This document shows positions 33,659 through 41,356 of a DNA stretch of 49,594 nucleotides, one piece after another (position 1 is the stretch's first letter; each line of letters starts with the position of its first letter). Both the position numbers and the translations under genes were made by a program. Below the pieces are notes generated by a model, which was not told where the DNA came from, searched no databases, and was given only the letters and a program-made list of their open reading frames with translations. The stretch is from contig WRMF01000015.1 in the NCBI GenBank assembly GCA_009777245.1, forward strand, positions 1 through 49,594, given 5' to 3'. The stretch comes from Betaproteobacteria bacterium. Lineage in GTDB: Bacteria; Pseudomonadota; Gammaproteobacteria; Burkholderiales; Rhodocyclaceae.

Positions 33659-33889
33659 TTATTGTAAATGCCATGCAGCAAACGCATAAGCAAACAAATT
33701 CGCCAAAATAAAGTACCCATTCCAACTTTCAGACATCATCACAATCGTATAGGATGGAATAGTAAAAGCATATATCCCTGCGAATAGATATAACAATATA
33801 TTATATTTTGTACCAACCAGCCGCACACAATGATTTATCATTACAAAGGGAGTCAGCATGAGCATCATGCGGAAAGCATTATGTAACAT
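33659..33889 (-). CDS. Truncated small membrane protein, paralogue of 35976-36449
   Basis: 76 residues, almost entirely hydrophobic. LMLTPFVMINHC-x-RLVG and LFAGIYAFTI...SWNGYFILANLFA match the middle of the protein at 35976-36449 (LMLTPFVMINHCGRLVG, LFAGIYAFTILPYT, GWNGYFILMNLFAS). The N-terminal helix and the soluble C-terminus of that protein are missing, so this is a truncated copy. The DNA around MLMLTPF (CATTACAAAGGGAGTCAGCATGAGCAT on the plus strand, in two parts) is still identical. It may or may not be made; it starts 3 bp after the upstream gene. Confidence 0.55.
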   Translation of the reverse strand: MLHNAFRMMLMLTPFVMINHCVRLVGTKYNILLYLFAGIYAFTIPSYTIVMMSESWNGYFILANLFAYAFAAWHLQ

Positions 33890-33891
33890 TT

Positions 33892-34431
33892 CTATTGTAC
33901 CTCGTTTTGGGCAGACAAGCGATTTTTTTCGTCATCTTCAATCATTACGATTGTTTTATCGACTGTTTTCTTCAACGCACGTTTTCCAATTAATCCAATA
34001 GAATCTTCCAAATCATCTTCAATAAATGTTAATATAATCACAAAGGCTTCAATCAATATCCCTTCCGGCTTGATTGAAAATTTGAAACACTCCCCATCGC
34101 GATAGTAAACAATTTCATCACCATAACTCAATATACGATAGCCACTTGTACGCAGAAAATTATCAATAAGGTCTCCCATTTTTGCAAAATCACCAGAAAA
34201 CTTTATAATCTTTGCAAACCTACTTCCTTTTGATGCAGTTCTCGTTCCGCTTTTAATCTGATACCCTCTTATCATTATAGGTAAAAACGGAATAATTGTC
34301 CAAAATGGAACTAGAGCTATTTTTGTAGGAACAAAAGGGACATCAGACAATAAGGATAGTACGCAAAAGACATATATAAGCGCGAGACCTGAGTATCCCA
34401 AAATCTTAATCAATAACCTTAAAAAATTCAT
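33892..34431 (-). CDS. Unrecognised membrane-anchored family P, copy 2
   Basis: 179 residues from the ATG at 34431, with AGAGGGG 8 nt upstream. Two N-terminal hydrophobic segments (~8-26 and ~38-55) are followed by a soluble domain: KGSRFAKIIKFSGDFAKMGD, then SYGDEIVYYRDGE, then FKFSIKPEGILIEAFVIIL. The same motifs in the same order occur in the gene at 34451-34882, so the two are tandem paralogues. The soluble domain probably faces the cytoplasm. I do not recognise the family; in such arrays small paralogous membrane proteins are often immunity proteins, which is inference. Confidence 0.7.
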   Translation of the reverse strand: MNFLRLLIKILGYSGLALIYVFCVLSLLSDVPFVPTKIALVPFWTIIPFLPIMIRGYQIKSGTRTASKGSRFAKIIKFSGDFAKMGDLIDNFLRTSGYRILSYGDEIVYYRDGECFKFSIKPEGILIEAFVIILTFIEDDLEDSIGLIGKRALKKTVDKTIVMIEDDEKNRLSAQNEVQ

Positions 34432-34450
34432 GGCGCATACCCCTCTGGAA

Positions 34451-34882
34451 TCAAGTATCAATTTCATTTGTTTCGATCATAACGATGATCTTGTCGACAA
34501 TTTTCTTAAGCGGTACTTTTACTGCAATTCCGACAAAACCATCCAAATTCATCTCTCTGAAAAAAATCACAAATGCCTCAATAAAAATTCCTTCTTGAAC
34601 TCTTGAAAATTTGAAGAATTGAGATGAGGCTATCATTCCACTACCACGCCGATATATGGTTTCATCACCATAGCTCTGTTTATGGAAGCCATTCGCCGTC
34701 AGAAAATCATCAATAATATTGGTGATTTTTTCAAAATCACCAGAGAATTTCACAAGTTTCGTAAACCTGCTCCCCTTCGGTGCGGTTCTCTTGCCTCTAT
34801 TAATCTGGCTCTGCCTTACCATCAAAGGAATCGAGTAAATAAACCCGACTGCCAGAATAAAAATTAGAATTGAATTAGTCAT
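34451..34882 (-). CDS. Unrecognised membrane-anchored family P, copy 1
   Basis: 143 residues. One N-terminal membrane segment (ILIFILAVGFIYSIPLM, ~5-21) and then the domain shared with the next gene: PKGSRFTKLVKFSGDFEKI, QSYGDETIYRRG, FKFSRVQEGIFIEAFVIFF, and a C-terminal VPLKKIVDKIIVMIE that matches ALKKTVDKTIVMIE downstream. The start ATG overlaps the stop of the module protein at 34879-35934 as ATGA, so the two are translated together, the arrangement expected of an effector and its partner. Function unknown. Confidence 0.72.
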   Translation of the reverse strand: MTNSILIFILAVGFIYSIPLMVRQSQINRGKRTAPKGSRFTKLVKFSGDFEKITNIIDDFLTANGFHKQSYGDETIYRRGSGMIASSQFFKFSRVQEGIFIEAFVIFFREMNLDGFVGIAVKVPLKKIVDKIIVMIETNEIDT

Positions 34883-35934
34883 GATATCTCCAACGCTAAG
34901 TTTTTCAATTCATCGGGTGCGCTACCATTTCGCATGCCAATGGCAAACAAGTATAACTCCTTGCATCGAGCATTTTTATCAGCAAGCAGTATTTGCTGAG
35001 CAATGAAAACGACAAGCCATGTTATAAGAGAAACTAGAGCAGCAATCACTACAAATACATTTGCAGCAAAAAGAGCTATTGTCAGCAAAGCAAATATCGT
35101 TAGCATATCAGCGATAGCAATACCAACTTGATCTGCGTCACTCAAACCCATCAGTTCTTGATACTGGTAATTTGCAAGAATAGCCAAAACAACCATTAAC
35201 CATCCCGCTAACGCTCCAACCGTGACAACAACAGCGGCAGCGGCGGCAGCAGCAGCAACAGCTACGCTCAGTATTGATAAACTTATAGCAAAAATAGCTG
35301 CTGATACAAAGCTACCATGTTCGACTATCCATTTATCAAATTCCGACATCTCCCCCCCATTTCCACTCCCTTCGAGGATATATCCACCTGCCCCGGTATC
35401 AGGATCAATTATTGTGTAGGCATAACCCGTCCAGCCATGCGCCGTGATTGGCTTTTCATGAATCGTCACCTCCTTGCCAGCCTGTACAGCGTTTCTCACC
35501 TCTTGACCAAGCGCGCCTGTAATCGGCAATCTGGGTAGGGCTGCTGCCGCATTCTCCCTTGTTAGCGTGTAAATCCTTTGACCCTGTTGTTGCGCTATGG
35601 CAAGCGCCCTCACCGCAGATATAGCCTGTGTACAGTCCTCTGCGACTGGATTCTGAATCTGCCCTTCCCCGTCAATGTACCGGCACTGGCTCTTGTCCAC
35701 CCAGAATTGCTCCGGCACAACAGCCTCCTGCAAACTCATGTACTGACCATTCTGACGGTTATACGCCTGCCAGCGCGTCTGCGCTCCAGTCTTGTTCCCC
35801 TGCGCCATGCCTTGATTGATTGCCGACCCCGGATCATCGTCTTTCACCCAACGAATAGCACGAATTTGACCAATGCGACTACCTCCGCCAGATAAGGCGG
35901 ATAGGCAAAAACGAAGAACGGTCAGAGCGAGCAT
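34879..35934 (-). CDS. Duplicated-module protein with membrane C-terminus, copy 1
   Basis: 351 residues from the ATG at 35934; the frame is open further upstream. Residues ~28-194 are the module shared with 36464-37363: RWVKDDDP-x-SAINQGMAQG, RQNGQYMSLQEAVVPEQFWV, AISAVRALAIAQQQGQ, YTLTRENAA, then HEKPITAHGWTGYAYTIIDP and GAGGYILEGSGNGG. From memory the GW-G-GY...DPDTGAG ending occurs near the C-terminus of transglutaminase-like/RHS-type secreted proteins, just before variable toxin domains. Here the variable part (~200-351) has four membrane segments, including an Ala/Val-rich one, unlike copy 2. The original N-terminal carrier is absent, so this looks like a displaced C-terminal cassette. 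Confidence 0.65.
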   Translation of the reverse strand: MLALTVLRFCLSALSGGGSRIGQIRAIRWVKDDDPGSAINQGMAQGNKTGAQTRWQAYNRQNGQYMSLQEAVVPEQFWVDKSQCRYIDGEGQIQNPVAEDCTQAISAVRALAIAQQQGQRIYTLTRENAAAALPRLPITGALGQEVRNAVQAGKEVTIHEKPITAHGWTGYAYTIIDPDTGAGGYILEGSGNGGEMSEFDKWIVEHGSFVSAAIFAISLSILSVAVAAAAAAAAVVVTVGALAGWLMVVLAILANYQYQELMGLSDADQVGIAIADMLTIFALLTIALFAANVFVVIAALVSLITWLVVFIAQQILLADKNARCKELYLFAIGMRNGSAPDELKNLALEIS

Positions 35935-35975
35935 GGGGTAGTTTCCAAGGGTGAACAAGGTGATGGCATGAGCAT

Positions 35976-36449
35976 TCATGTGGCAAGCATCACTGCCCAG
36001 TACAAATATAAAACCCAAGGCCCAACAAACGCTGCTAATACCCCCCACCATAAAAAATCATAATCCCGAGTGCATTTCGGTGGAAATTCTCTAAAGCTGC
36101 CCCACCTTTCAAGAGGAACCTGCTCCGCAAAAAACTCAGAAATAGAGTCTATTCTTAGAGCAAAATATCCAGAAGCAAACAAATTCATCAAAATAAAGTA
36201 CCCATTCCAACCTTCAGATATCATTACACCAGTATAGGGCAGAATGGTAAAAGCATATATCCCAGCAAATAGAAATAACAATTTACTATGCTTTACACCA
36301 ACAAGCCGCCCACAATGATTTATCATTACAAAGGGAGTCAGCATGAGCATAGCTATAATAGGCGTCAATATGCATAACCTCAGATCCCATACCTGAGTCC
36401 CTACAGTCGATAGGAGTGAGATTATGTACAAAATGACAATATCAACCAT
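35976..36449 (-). CDS. Small membrane protein, full-length paralogue
   Basis: 157 residues from the ATG at 36449. A GTG at 36464 overlapping the previous stop (TAGTG), or an ATG at 36515, are alternatives. Four membrane segments (VDIVILYIISLLS, LCILTPIIAMLMLTPFVMI, LLFLFAGIYAFTILPYT, YFILMNLFASGYFAL) are followed by a soluble stretch with a cysteine and a terminal hydrophobic WWGVLAAFVGPWVLYLYW. Partial copies are at 33659-33889 and 38631-38948. It sits between the two module proteins and may be the partner of the upstream one. The 178 bp at 36291-36468 are identical to 38790-38967. No family is recognised. Confidence 0.68.
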   Translation of the reverse strand: MVDIVILYIISLLSTVGTQVWDLRLCILTPIIAMLMLTPFVMINHCGRLVGVKHSKLLFLFAGIYAFTILPYTGVMISEGWNGYFILMNLFASGYFALRIDSISEFFAEQVPLERWGSFREFPPKCTRDYDFLWWGVLAAFVGPWVLYLYWAVMLAT

Positions 36450-36463
36450 AACCAATCCAATCA

Positions 36464-37363
36464 CTAAATCATCGACAGCAATTGAGCAAACATTATCCCC
36501 AACCATTTTACGCACTCCGCTATCGGTACTTCTCCCCCAGCCGGGAACATACCAAGCAGAGCCCCTGCCGCAGCTGAAGCACTTGCTTTAATAAACTCAT
36601 GTTCTGTTTGCGCCTGACTAACGCTACGAAGCCACAAAAAGTAATTAATAAGCTCTAATCCAATCAGAATCGCGATCCACATAGCCGCCAACCCTGAAGC
36701 CCAAATAAGAGCTATCGCAATACCAATCAAGATAGGCACTATCAACCAACCAAAGTAAAATTCTGTGGGAGTCAATAATTCTGCCCCATTCCCGCTCCCC
36801 TCAATGATATACCCTCCAGCCCCGGTATCCGGGTCAATTATCGTGTAGCCATAGCCAGTCCAGCCGTGCGCCGTGATGGGCTTTTCGTGGATCGTCACTT
36901 CCTTGCCAGCCTGCACTGCGCTCCTGATCTCCTGACCAAGCGCGCCTCCTATAGGCAGTGTGGGTAAGGCCGTCGCCGCATTCTCCCTCGTTAGCGTGTA
37001 AATCTTCTGCCCCTGTTGTTGCGCTATCGCCAACGCCCTCACCGCCGAGATTGCCTGAGCGCAGCCCGCCAAGGCCGGATTCTGAATCTGTCCTTCTCCG
37101 TCAATGTACCGGCACTGGCTCTTGTCCACCCAGAACTGCTCCGGCACAACAGCCTCCTGCAAACTCATGTACTGACCATTCTGACGGTTATACGCCTGCC
37201 AACGCTTTTGCGCCCCGGTCTTGTTCCCCTGTGCCATGCCTTGGTTGATCGCTGACCTCGGATCATCGTCCTTCACCCAGAGGATACTACGCATATGACT
37301 CATGCGACTACCTCCGCCAGATAAGGCGGATAGGCAAAAACGAAGAAAGGTCAAAGCGAGCAT
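36464..37363 (-). CDS. Duplicated-module protein with membrane C-terminus, copy 2
   Basis: 299 residues from the ATG at 37363; a second candidate start (MSHMRS) 60 bp later has a perfect GGAGGT 6 nt upstream. Residues ~28-194 are nearly identical to copy 1 at 34879-35934 (WVKDDDP, MSLQEAVVPEQFWVDKSQC, HEKPITAHGWTGYGYTIIDP). After GSGNGAE the sequence is entirely different: two membrane helices (FGWLIVPILIGIAIALIWASG, MWIAILIGLELINYFLW) and a short helical tail with AAAGALLGMFPAGGEVPIAE. A constant module with a replaced end is the hallmark of polymorphic-toxin cassettes, but a membrane-type end is unusual. Its gene end abuts the next membrane gene. Confidence 0.65.
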   Translation of the reverse strand: MLALTFLRFCLSALSGGGSRMSHMRSILWVKDDDPRSAINQGMAQGNKTGAQKRWQAYNRQNGQYMSLQEAVVPEQFWVDKSQCRYIDGEGQIQNPALAGCAQAISAVRALAIAQQQGQKIYTLTRENAATALPTLPIGGALGQEIRSAVQAGKEVTIHEKPITAHGWTGYGYTIIDPDTGAGGYIIEGSGNGAELLTPTEFYFGWLIVPILIGIAIALIWASGLAAMWIAILIGLELINYFLWLRSVSQAQTEHEFIKASASAAAGALLGMFPAGGEVPIAECVKWLGIMFAQLLSMI

Positions 37364-37659
37364 GGGGAAGTCCCTTGAACGCAATCTTTCGACATGTGGA
37401 TCATTTCTATCATGCATCAATCCATAATGCCTGCATGGTAACACAAATGAGCGATTGACAGGGATGAAAACACAGGCACGGTAGAAACCGTATTTCCAGG
37501 CGTAGAAACCGTACCCCCCACTCCCCAACTGCAATGCCGCATCAGCATTTCATCTCCCAGCACATCGTGTGCCTGTGATCGGCAGCCTAAGGAGCGCTGT
37601 CGCCGCATCATTGAGATCGCTACGGTATAATCCATGACTCCTTTCTCATCTTCACTTGA
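37364..37659. other. Gene-free interval upstream of module copy 2
   Basis: About 300 bp without a supported gene. A direct repeat of GTAGAAACCGTA occurs at 37480-37491 and 37502-37513, a possible operator or promoter element for the minus-strand module gene. I found no clear -35/-10 pair. Confidence 0.35.
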
Positions 37660-38244
37660 TTATATGCCATCAAAATTGTACCTGTGAAAATTTTTCAGCC
37701 ACATCATTATCCACTGTAGTCCGCCTGGGATAGTAACAAAAGCAAACGCCGTAAAACAAAACCATTGAGCCAATATAGATTCACATAGAAAATCATCCAC
37801 TTTCAATATAGGAATAAAATAGAAAAGTACAGGAGGACACAAACATATAGCTGCCATACATAAATAGTGCCTGAGCTTTAATCTCCTCGCTTCTACTTCA
37901 ATAATTAGCCAACTCTCATAAAGGCGAGCAAAACGTTTGTTAGTTGCAAACAAAAAAATATAAATCGGCATCATTGTCCACGCAAATGCTAAAAGAATGG
38001 CGGTCTTTTCAGGGTATGCAGACATCTCGACATTGGCATGAAAAGACGGGACAGTTGCATCAATAAAGGCAACAATAATCCCAACAACATACGCATTCTC
38101 AAGAATATTTGATGGCTCCCACAATGAAAATACAAATGAAACCAATATAGGTATCCAAAACAATGGTTTAACGTACACAGAATCAGGCGAAAACTCATCA
38201 AGAGAATCTAATAAAGCCTTTGATTCGAGTTCGTCAAGCGACAT
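37660..38244 (-). CDS. Integral membrane protein, unknown
   Basis: 194 residues from the ATG at 38244, which has AAGGAG 6 nt upstream; an ATG at 38283 lacks one. About five membrane segments: LFWIPILVSFVFSLW, AYVVGIIVAFIDATV, TAILLAFAWTMMPIYIFLFA, YLCMAAICLCPPVLFYFIP and WFCFTAFAFVTIPGGLQWIMM. Short acidic N-terminus (MSLDELESKALLDSLDEF). AT-rich like its neighbours. Not recognised. It stands between a small membrane protein pair and module copy 2, all on the same strand, and may be a partner gene of a lost cassette. Confidence 0.68.
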   Translation of the reverse strand: MSLDELESKALLDSLDEFSPDSVYVKPLFWIPILVSFVFSLWEPSNILENAYVVGIIVAFIDATVPSFHANVEMSAYPEKTAILLAFAWTMMPIYIFLFATNKRFARLYESWLIIEVEARRLKLRHYLCMAAICLCPPVLFYFIPILKVDDFLCESILAQWFCFTAFAFVTIPGGLQWIMMWLKNFHRYNFDGI

Positions 38245-38295
38245 TTTAGACTCCTTCTCATCGTGATGTTTGTTCGGTTTCATTGAGTTTATGCC

Positions 38296-38634
38296 CTATA
38301 TCAAGAGCGCAATGCAAAACCCGACAGAAAAATAACAAAAGACTTCACCTTGATCAATCCTCAGCAAATTAAGCCATGATATTTTAATGCGGTATTTATT
38401 TATAATCATAAATTCAATAGTTCCCATAGGAAGCAAGAATACTATAATAACACCTATAAGACCATCTGGGTGAGGCATTCCAAGAAAACTCCAAGTCAGT
38501 CCAGAAGCAAACCCAAAAATTGACATTGTCAATATAGCCAAAACTTCTGCAAGTTTTACATGCCTGTTGCGATATACGACATATAGAATCAACGGCACAA
38601 TTATTAATATAGCCAACAAAACCTCTGCAATCAT
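38296..38634 (-). CDS. Small integral membrane protein, unknown
   Basis: 112 residues from the ATG at 38634, which overlaps the stop of the preceding gene as ATGA. Three to four hydrophobic segments: VLLAILIIVPLILYVVY, VLAILTMSIFGFASGLTWSFL, GVIIVFLLPMGTIEFM and a C-terminal FCYFSVGFCIALLI. Not recognised. Coupling to the chimeric membrane protein upstream suggests the two are co-produced. Confidence 0.63.
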   Translation of the reverse strand: MIAEVLLAILIIVPLILYVVYRNRHVKLAEVLAILTMSIFGFASGLTWSFLGMPHPDGLIGVIIVFLLPMGTIEFMIINKYRIKISWLNLLRIDQGEVFCYFSVGFCIALLI

Positions 38635-38948
38635 ATGTCCACCCATTCATTTATCTGCCTGACAATCAGAGTAACCACTAACGCACAAACAACAGCAAGA
38701 AAAACTCCAAGAGCAATACCAGCCGGTCCCATAAAAAAGGTCCCAGGAAAAGTGCTAGTTGCATCGAGGCTATTTTCCTGCCTACTATACTTTACACCAA
38801 CAAGCCGCCCACAATGATTTATCATTACAAAGGGAGTCAGCATGAGCATAGCTATAATAGGCGTCAATATGCATAACCTCAGATCCCATACCTGAGTCCC
38901 TACAGTCGATAGGAGTGAGATTATGTACAAAATGACAATATCAACCAT
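38631..38948 (-). CDS. Chimeric small membrane protein, paralogue with replaced C-terminus
   Basis: 105 residues from the ATG at 38948; a GTG at 38963 is an alternative. The first ~50 residues (VDIVILYIISLLSTVGTQVW ... INHCGRLVGVK) are identical to the protein at 35976-36449 because the DNA is identical over 178 bp. After GVKYS the sequence switches to an unrelated end (DATSTFPGTFFMGPAGIALGVFLAVVCALVVTLIV) with one strong membrane helix. This is a recombination chimera. The sharp boundary at ~38790 marks the crossover. Confidence 0.62.
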   Translation of the reverse strand: MVDIVILYIISLLSTVGTQVWDLRLCILTPIIAMLMLTPFVMINHCGRLVGVKYSRQENSLDATSTFPGTFFMGPAGIALGVFLAVVCALVVTLIVRQINEWVDI

Positions 38949-38984
38949 AACCAATCCAATCACTAAAACATTGACGTCAGCATC

Positions 38985-39055
38985 GTAGCGCGGTAGGTTG
39001 GGATGAGCGGAACGCGAACCCCAACGTCTTTGCTGGCGTTGGGGTTCGCGTCGCC
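38985..39055. repeat. GTAGGTTGGGGTGAGC-type repeat, right border of the AT-rich island
   Basis: GCGCGGTAGGTTGGGATGAGCGGAACGCGAACCCCAAC followed by GCGTTGGGGTTCGCG (written as separate arms). A short two-armed copy lacking the 95-bp interior. With 31171-31228 it encloses the whole AT-rich cluster. Confidence 0.75.
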
Positions 39056-39358
39056 ACGCACGACGGAGTTCTCCGCCTGCGCGACCAAGGCCACCGGCGG
39101 CTCTGCGTTCGGCATATCGGGCGCTGCGTCTATGGTCAACATCTCGGTTTCTCCCTGCTCATCGAGGTTCGCTAATTGCCGTATGCTGTAGGTACGCGTG
39201 ATATTTTGGGGCGTTTTGCGTGATATTTGCGGTTGGTTTTTGTTGCGCCTGTTGCAATCTTTTTGCGGGATTGTTCAGGGAGTGGGGGTCACAGAGGTCA
39301 AGGGTAGGTGTCATGGGAGCAATGGTAGGGGGCAAGGGTGGGGGAACGATAAGCAGGC

Positions 39359-39445
39359 GGGGGAGCGGTAAGCAGCAGGATGGGGGGGCGGTAAGCAGCA
39401 GGATGGGGGGGCGGTAAGCATCAGGGCGGGGGAGTGGTAAGGGGA
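39359..39445 (+). repeat. G-rich 23-bp tandem repeat
   Basis: Three full 23-bp units (39359-39381, 39382-39404, 39405-39427) of the form GGGGGGGCGGTAAGCAGCAG-GAT and a partial fourth. Each starts with five to seven Gs followed by CGGTAAGC. Upstream DNA from ~39280 is already G-rich. The G runs could form quadruplexes on the plus strand. It lies 20 bp past the end of the leftmost prophage gene. The remaining part of 39056-39463 shows no supported gene. Confidence 0.8.
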
Positions 39446-39463
39446 GCGGCTATGGGTAGGGAG

Positions 39464-41248
39464 CTATACATAGCAGCAAATATGATCCGTAAACTCTGGT
39501 ATATCCCTGTCCGGGTTTGCGGCAAACGCCTCTATCGCGTATTCGAGTATCTCCCCTGGATCGCCGCTGTCGCGGCTTAGCTTCTTCCATCCCGTGTCAG
39601 AATCCAGACGCTTCGACCAGGCGCGCGCCCATAAGCCGGAAGGCGTCCGCTTCACGTATCCAAAGGCGTTGTTGTTCGCCCGGAAAGGAAGAATGACGGG
39701 AGTAAAGCCAGCGGGCATTACTTCGCCATCCACACGTATAACACTTGCGGACTCAACAAGCTCGCCGCCCGAACCCGTCAGATATAGTTGATCTATCCGA
39801 CCGCTCCTTTCAACCATAGTCTCCTTAACCTTCTCGCAACAGACAACAGGGCCTCCATCGTCCAAAGCAAGGCTATATTGAGTAACCTCTTCCTCCTCAA
39901 TGCGAATAATACCTGGCGCGCTACCAAAGACAGCATTGACAGGAAGCATGACCGGTAACAAGGAATCCTCTCGAAAGTGATAAATCTGATAGCCAGTAAT
40001 ACAATACCCGCCATCTTCATGCCAGGTCACGCAGTTACTGTATTCCGAGCCGGAGAATCCCTCTATCGTATATGTACCTTCGCCAAACCCAAGCGTCACC
40101 ATGCCAATTTTTGCGCTGACTGCCTTTATAAGCTCAGTCTGGATAACAGCATGGATTTTTTGCGGCATCCCTCCAGACAACACATGACCAAGCATCAGGA
40201 ACCTGTTTTCCCGACGACGCTCCACGCCTGAAATAACCGGTATCGCCTGGAAAATACTATAGTAATTATTATTTACCAGATACCTGCCCGCGCCTTCTCC
40301 GCCGTGAATGCACGTCACCGGAACGTCTACATAATAGTATGTAGTGACGGTCAGAGAGCGGTAATGTTCCACGTAATAATCGCTAAATTCTCTTCTCACA
40401 GCATCCTGTATCTCATACACATTGCTGTTTTCATTTAACACCGGCCTGAAGTGCGTGTCTCTTCCCGCCGGGACATACTCGAAAGTTATCAGAAGTCCTC
40501 CTTCCACAACCTCAGGGGTAATCACATATTCAAACATGGATATGTGAATCTCCGCCATCAACGGCTCGGCTTCGTCATGGAACGTCTCCGGCTGTTTGTG
40601 TATCTTATCGTAATCCACTCTTTCCGCCCTTGCCTGCATTGCGGCTCCGCTGCCGGACAGGCGTATAGAGAAAGCGTCCGTCACCTTGTGCAGCAACATG
40701 CCGCCTTCCGAGACGAGAGGAGCGAGCGCGAATGTCGCCACGCTGCCGTCCTCGGAGATGTCGTCTATCCTGAAGCTCGCGCCGCCATAAGGATAATCCC
40801 CGCCAAGCGGGATAAGGTACTCTTCCGGCTCTGTCAGGAATACTCCAAACCGTACCGCCTTGATCTGCGCCTGCCAGCCGGACGGCGGTATCAAAGACAT
40901 CAGCCATATTTCAGGAGCGCGACTGCCAATAACGCCCCTTGCCGCATAAAGCCATGAGGCTGTCGGCAATCCCACGCCCGCCATTGCAAGGCGGTTCGCG
41001 CTCATCTTGTATAGCCTTGCGTAATCAAGCAGAAGTCCATTCTCCGGCGTCTCCATACCCGGCCCTGGCGCGCCCGGCACACGCAGCGTAAAACAATCGC
41101 CGCCGGGGATGAACTCCTCGGCCTTGTCCGCGACTATCTCGCCGTTGCCGGTGTCTATAGTTTGCGTCTGGCTGTCGTAAAAGCCGTGGCGTAACGTCCC
41201 CCAGGCGCGGGCGCTGCTTTTGGACGGAAGAAGCATCGGGATAGGCAT
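39464..41248 (-). CDS. Prophage structural protein, tail region, unknown
   Basis: 594 residues, the last gene of the prophage tail module in this window. No signal peptide or membrane segment. It is mostly beta-rich with many Gly/Pro turns (LPSKSSARAWGTLRHGFYDS, GTYTIEGFSGSEYSNCVTWH, GGELVESASVIRVDGEV). It starts just after a dispersed repeat, with no obvious ribosome site left. Position after the hub-like gene suggests a tail-tip or fibre-associated protein. I do not recognise the family. Confidence 0.72.
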   Translation of the reverse strand: MPIPMLLPSKSSARAWGTLRHGFYDSQTQTIDTGNGEIVADKAEEFIPGGDCFTLRVPGAPGPGMETPENGLLLDYARLYKMSANRLAMAGVGLPTASWLYAARGVIGSRAPEIWLMSLIPPSGWQAQIKAVRFGVFLTEPEEYLIPLGGDYPYGGASFRIDDISEDGSVATFALAPLVSEGGMLLHKVTDAFSIRLSGSGAAMQARAERVDYDKIHKQPETFHDEAEPLMAEIHISMFEYVITPEVVEGGLLITFEYVPAGRDTHFRPVLNENSNVYEIQDAVRREFSDYYVEHYRSLTVTTYYYVDVPVTCIHGGEGAGRYLVNNNYYSIFQAIPVISGVERRRENRFLMLGHVLSGGMPQKIHAVIQTELIKAVSAKIGMVTLGFGEGTYTIEGFSGSEYSNCVTWHEDGGYCITGYQIYHFREDSLLPVMLPVNAVFGSAPGIIRIEEEEVTQYSLALDDGGPVVCCEKVKETMVERSGRIDQLYLTGSGGELVESASVIRVDGEVMPAGFTPVILPFRANNNAFGYVKRTPSGLWARAWSKRLDSDTGWKKLSRDSGDPGEILEYAIEAFAANPDRDIPEFTDHICCYV

Positions 41249-41260
41249 GTCAGTGGGCCT

Positions 41261-41318
41261 GTAGGGGCAGACCTATGTGTCTGCCCGACATAGGGCGAAC
41301 ACACAGGTTCGCCCCTAC
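41261..41318. repeat. GTAGGGGCAGACC-type repeat, copy B
   Basis: GTAGGGGCAGACC arm, spacer GACATA, and GGGCGAACACACAGGTTCGC arm ending CCCCTAC. It lies between the stop of the 98-residue gene and the start of the 594-residue gene. Confidence 0.88.
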
Positions 41319-41356
41319 GGTCTTCTGATCCCTGTCCACTGATTTCTGTACTCTGT

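Noticed and set aside
39220-39417. Plus-strand frame through the G-rich tandem repeat
   Set aside because: Its Gly/Arg-rich end is only the translation of the repeat, and there is no ribosome site.
39359-39445. Possible CRISPR array
   Set aside because: The 23-bp units are directly adjacent with no unique spacers and no cas genes are nearby.
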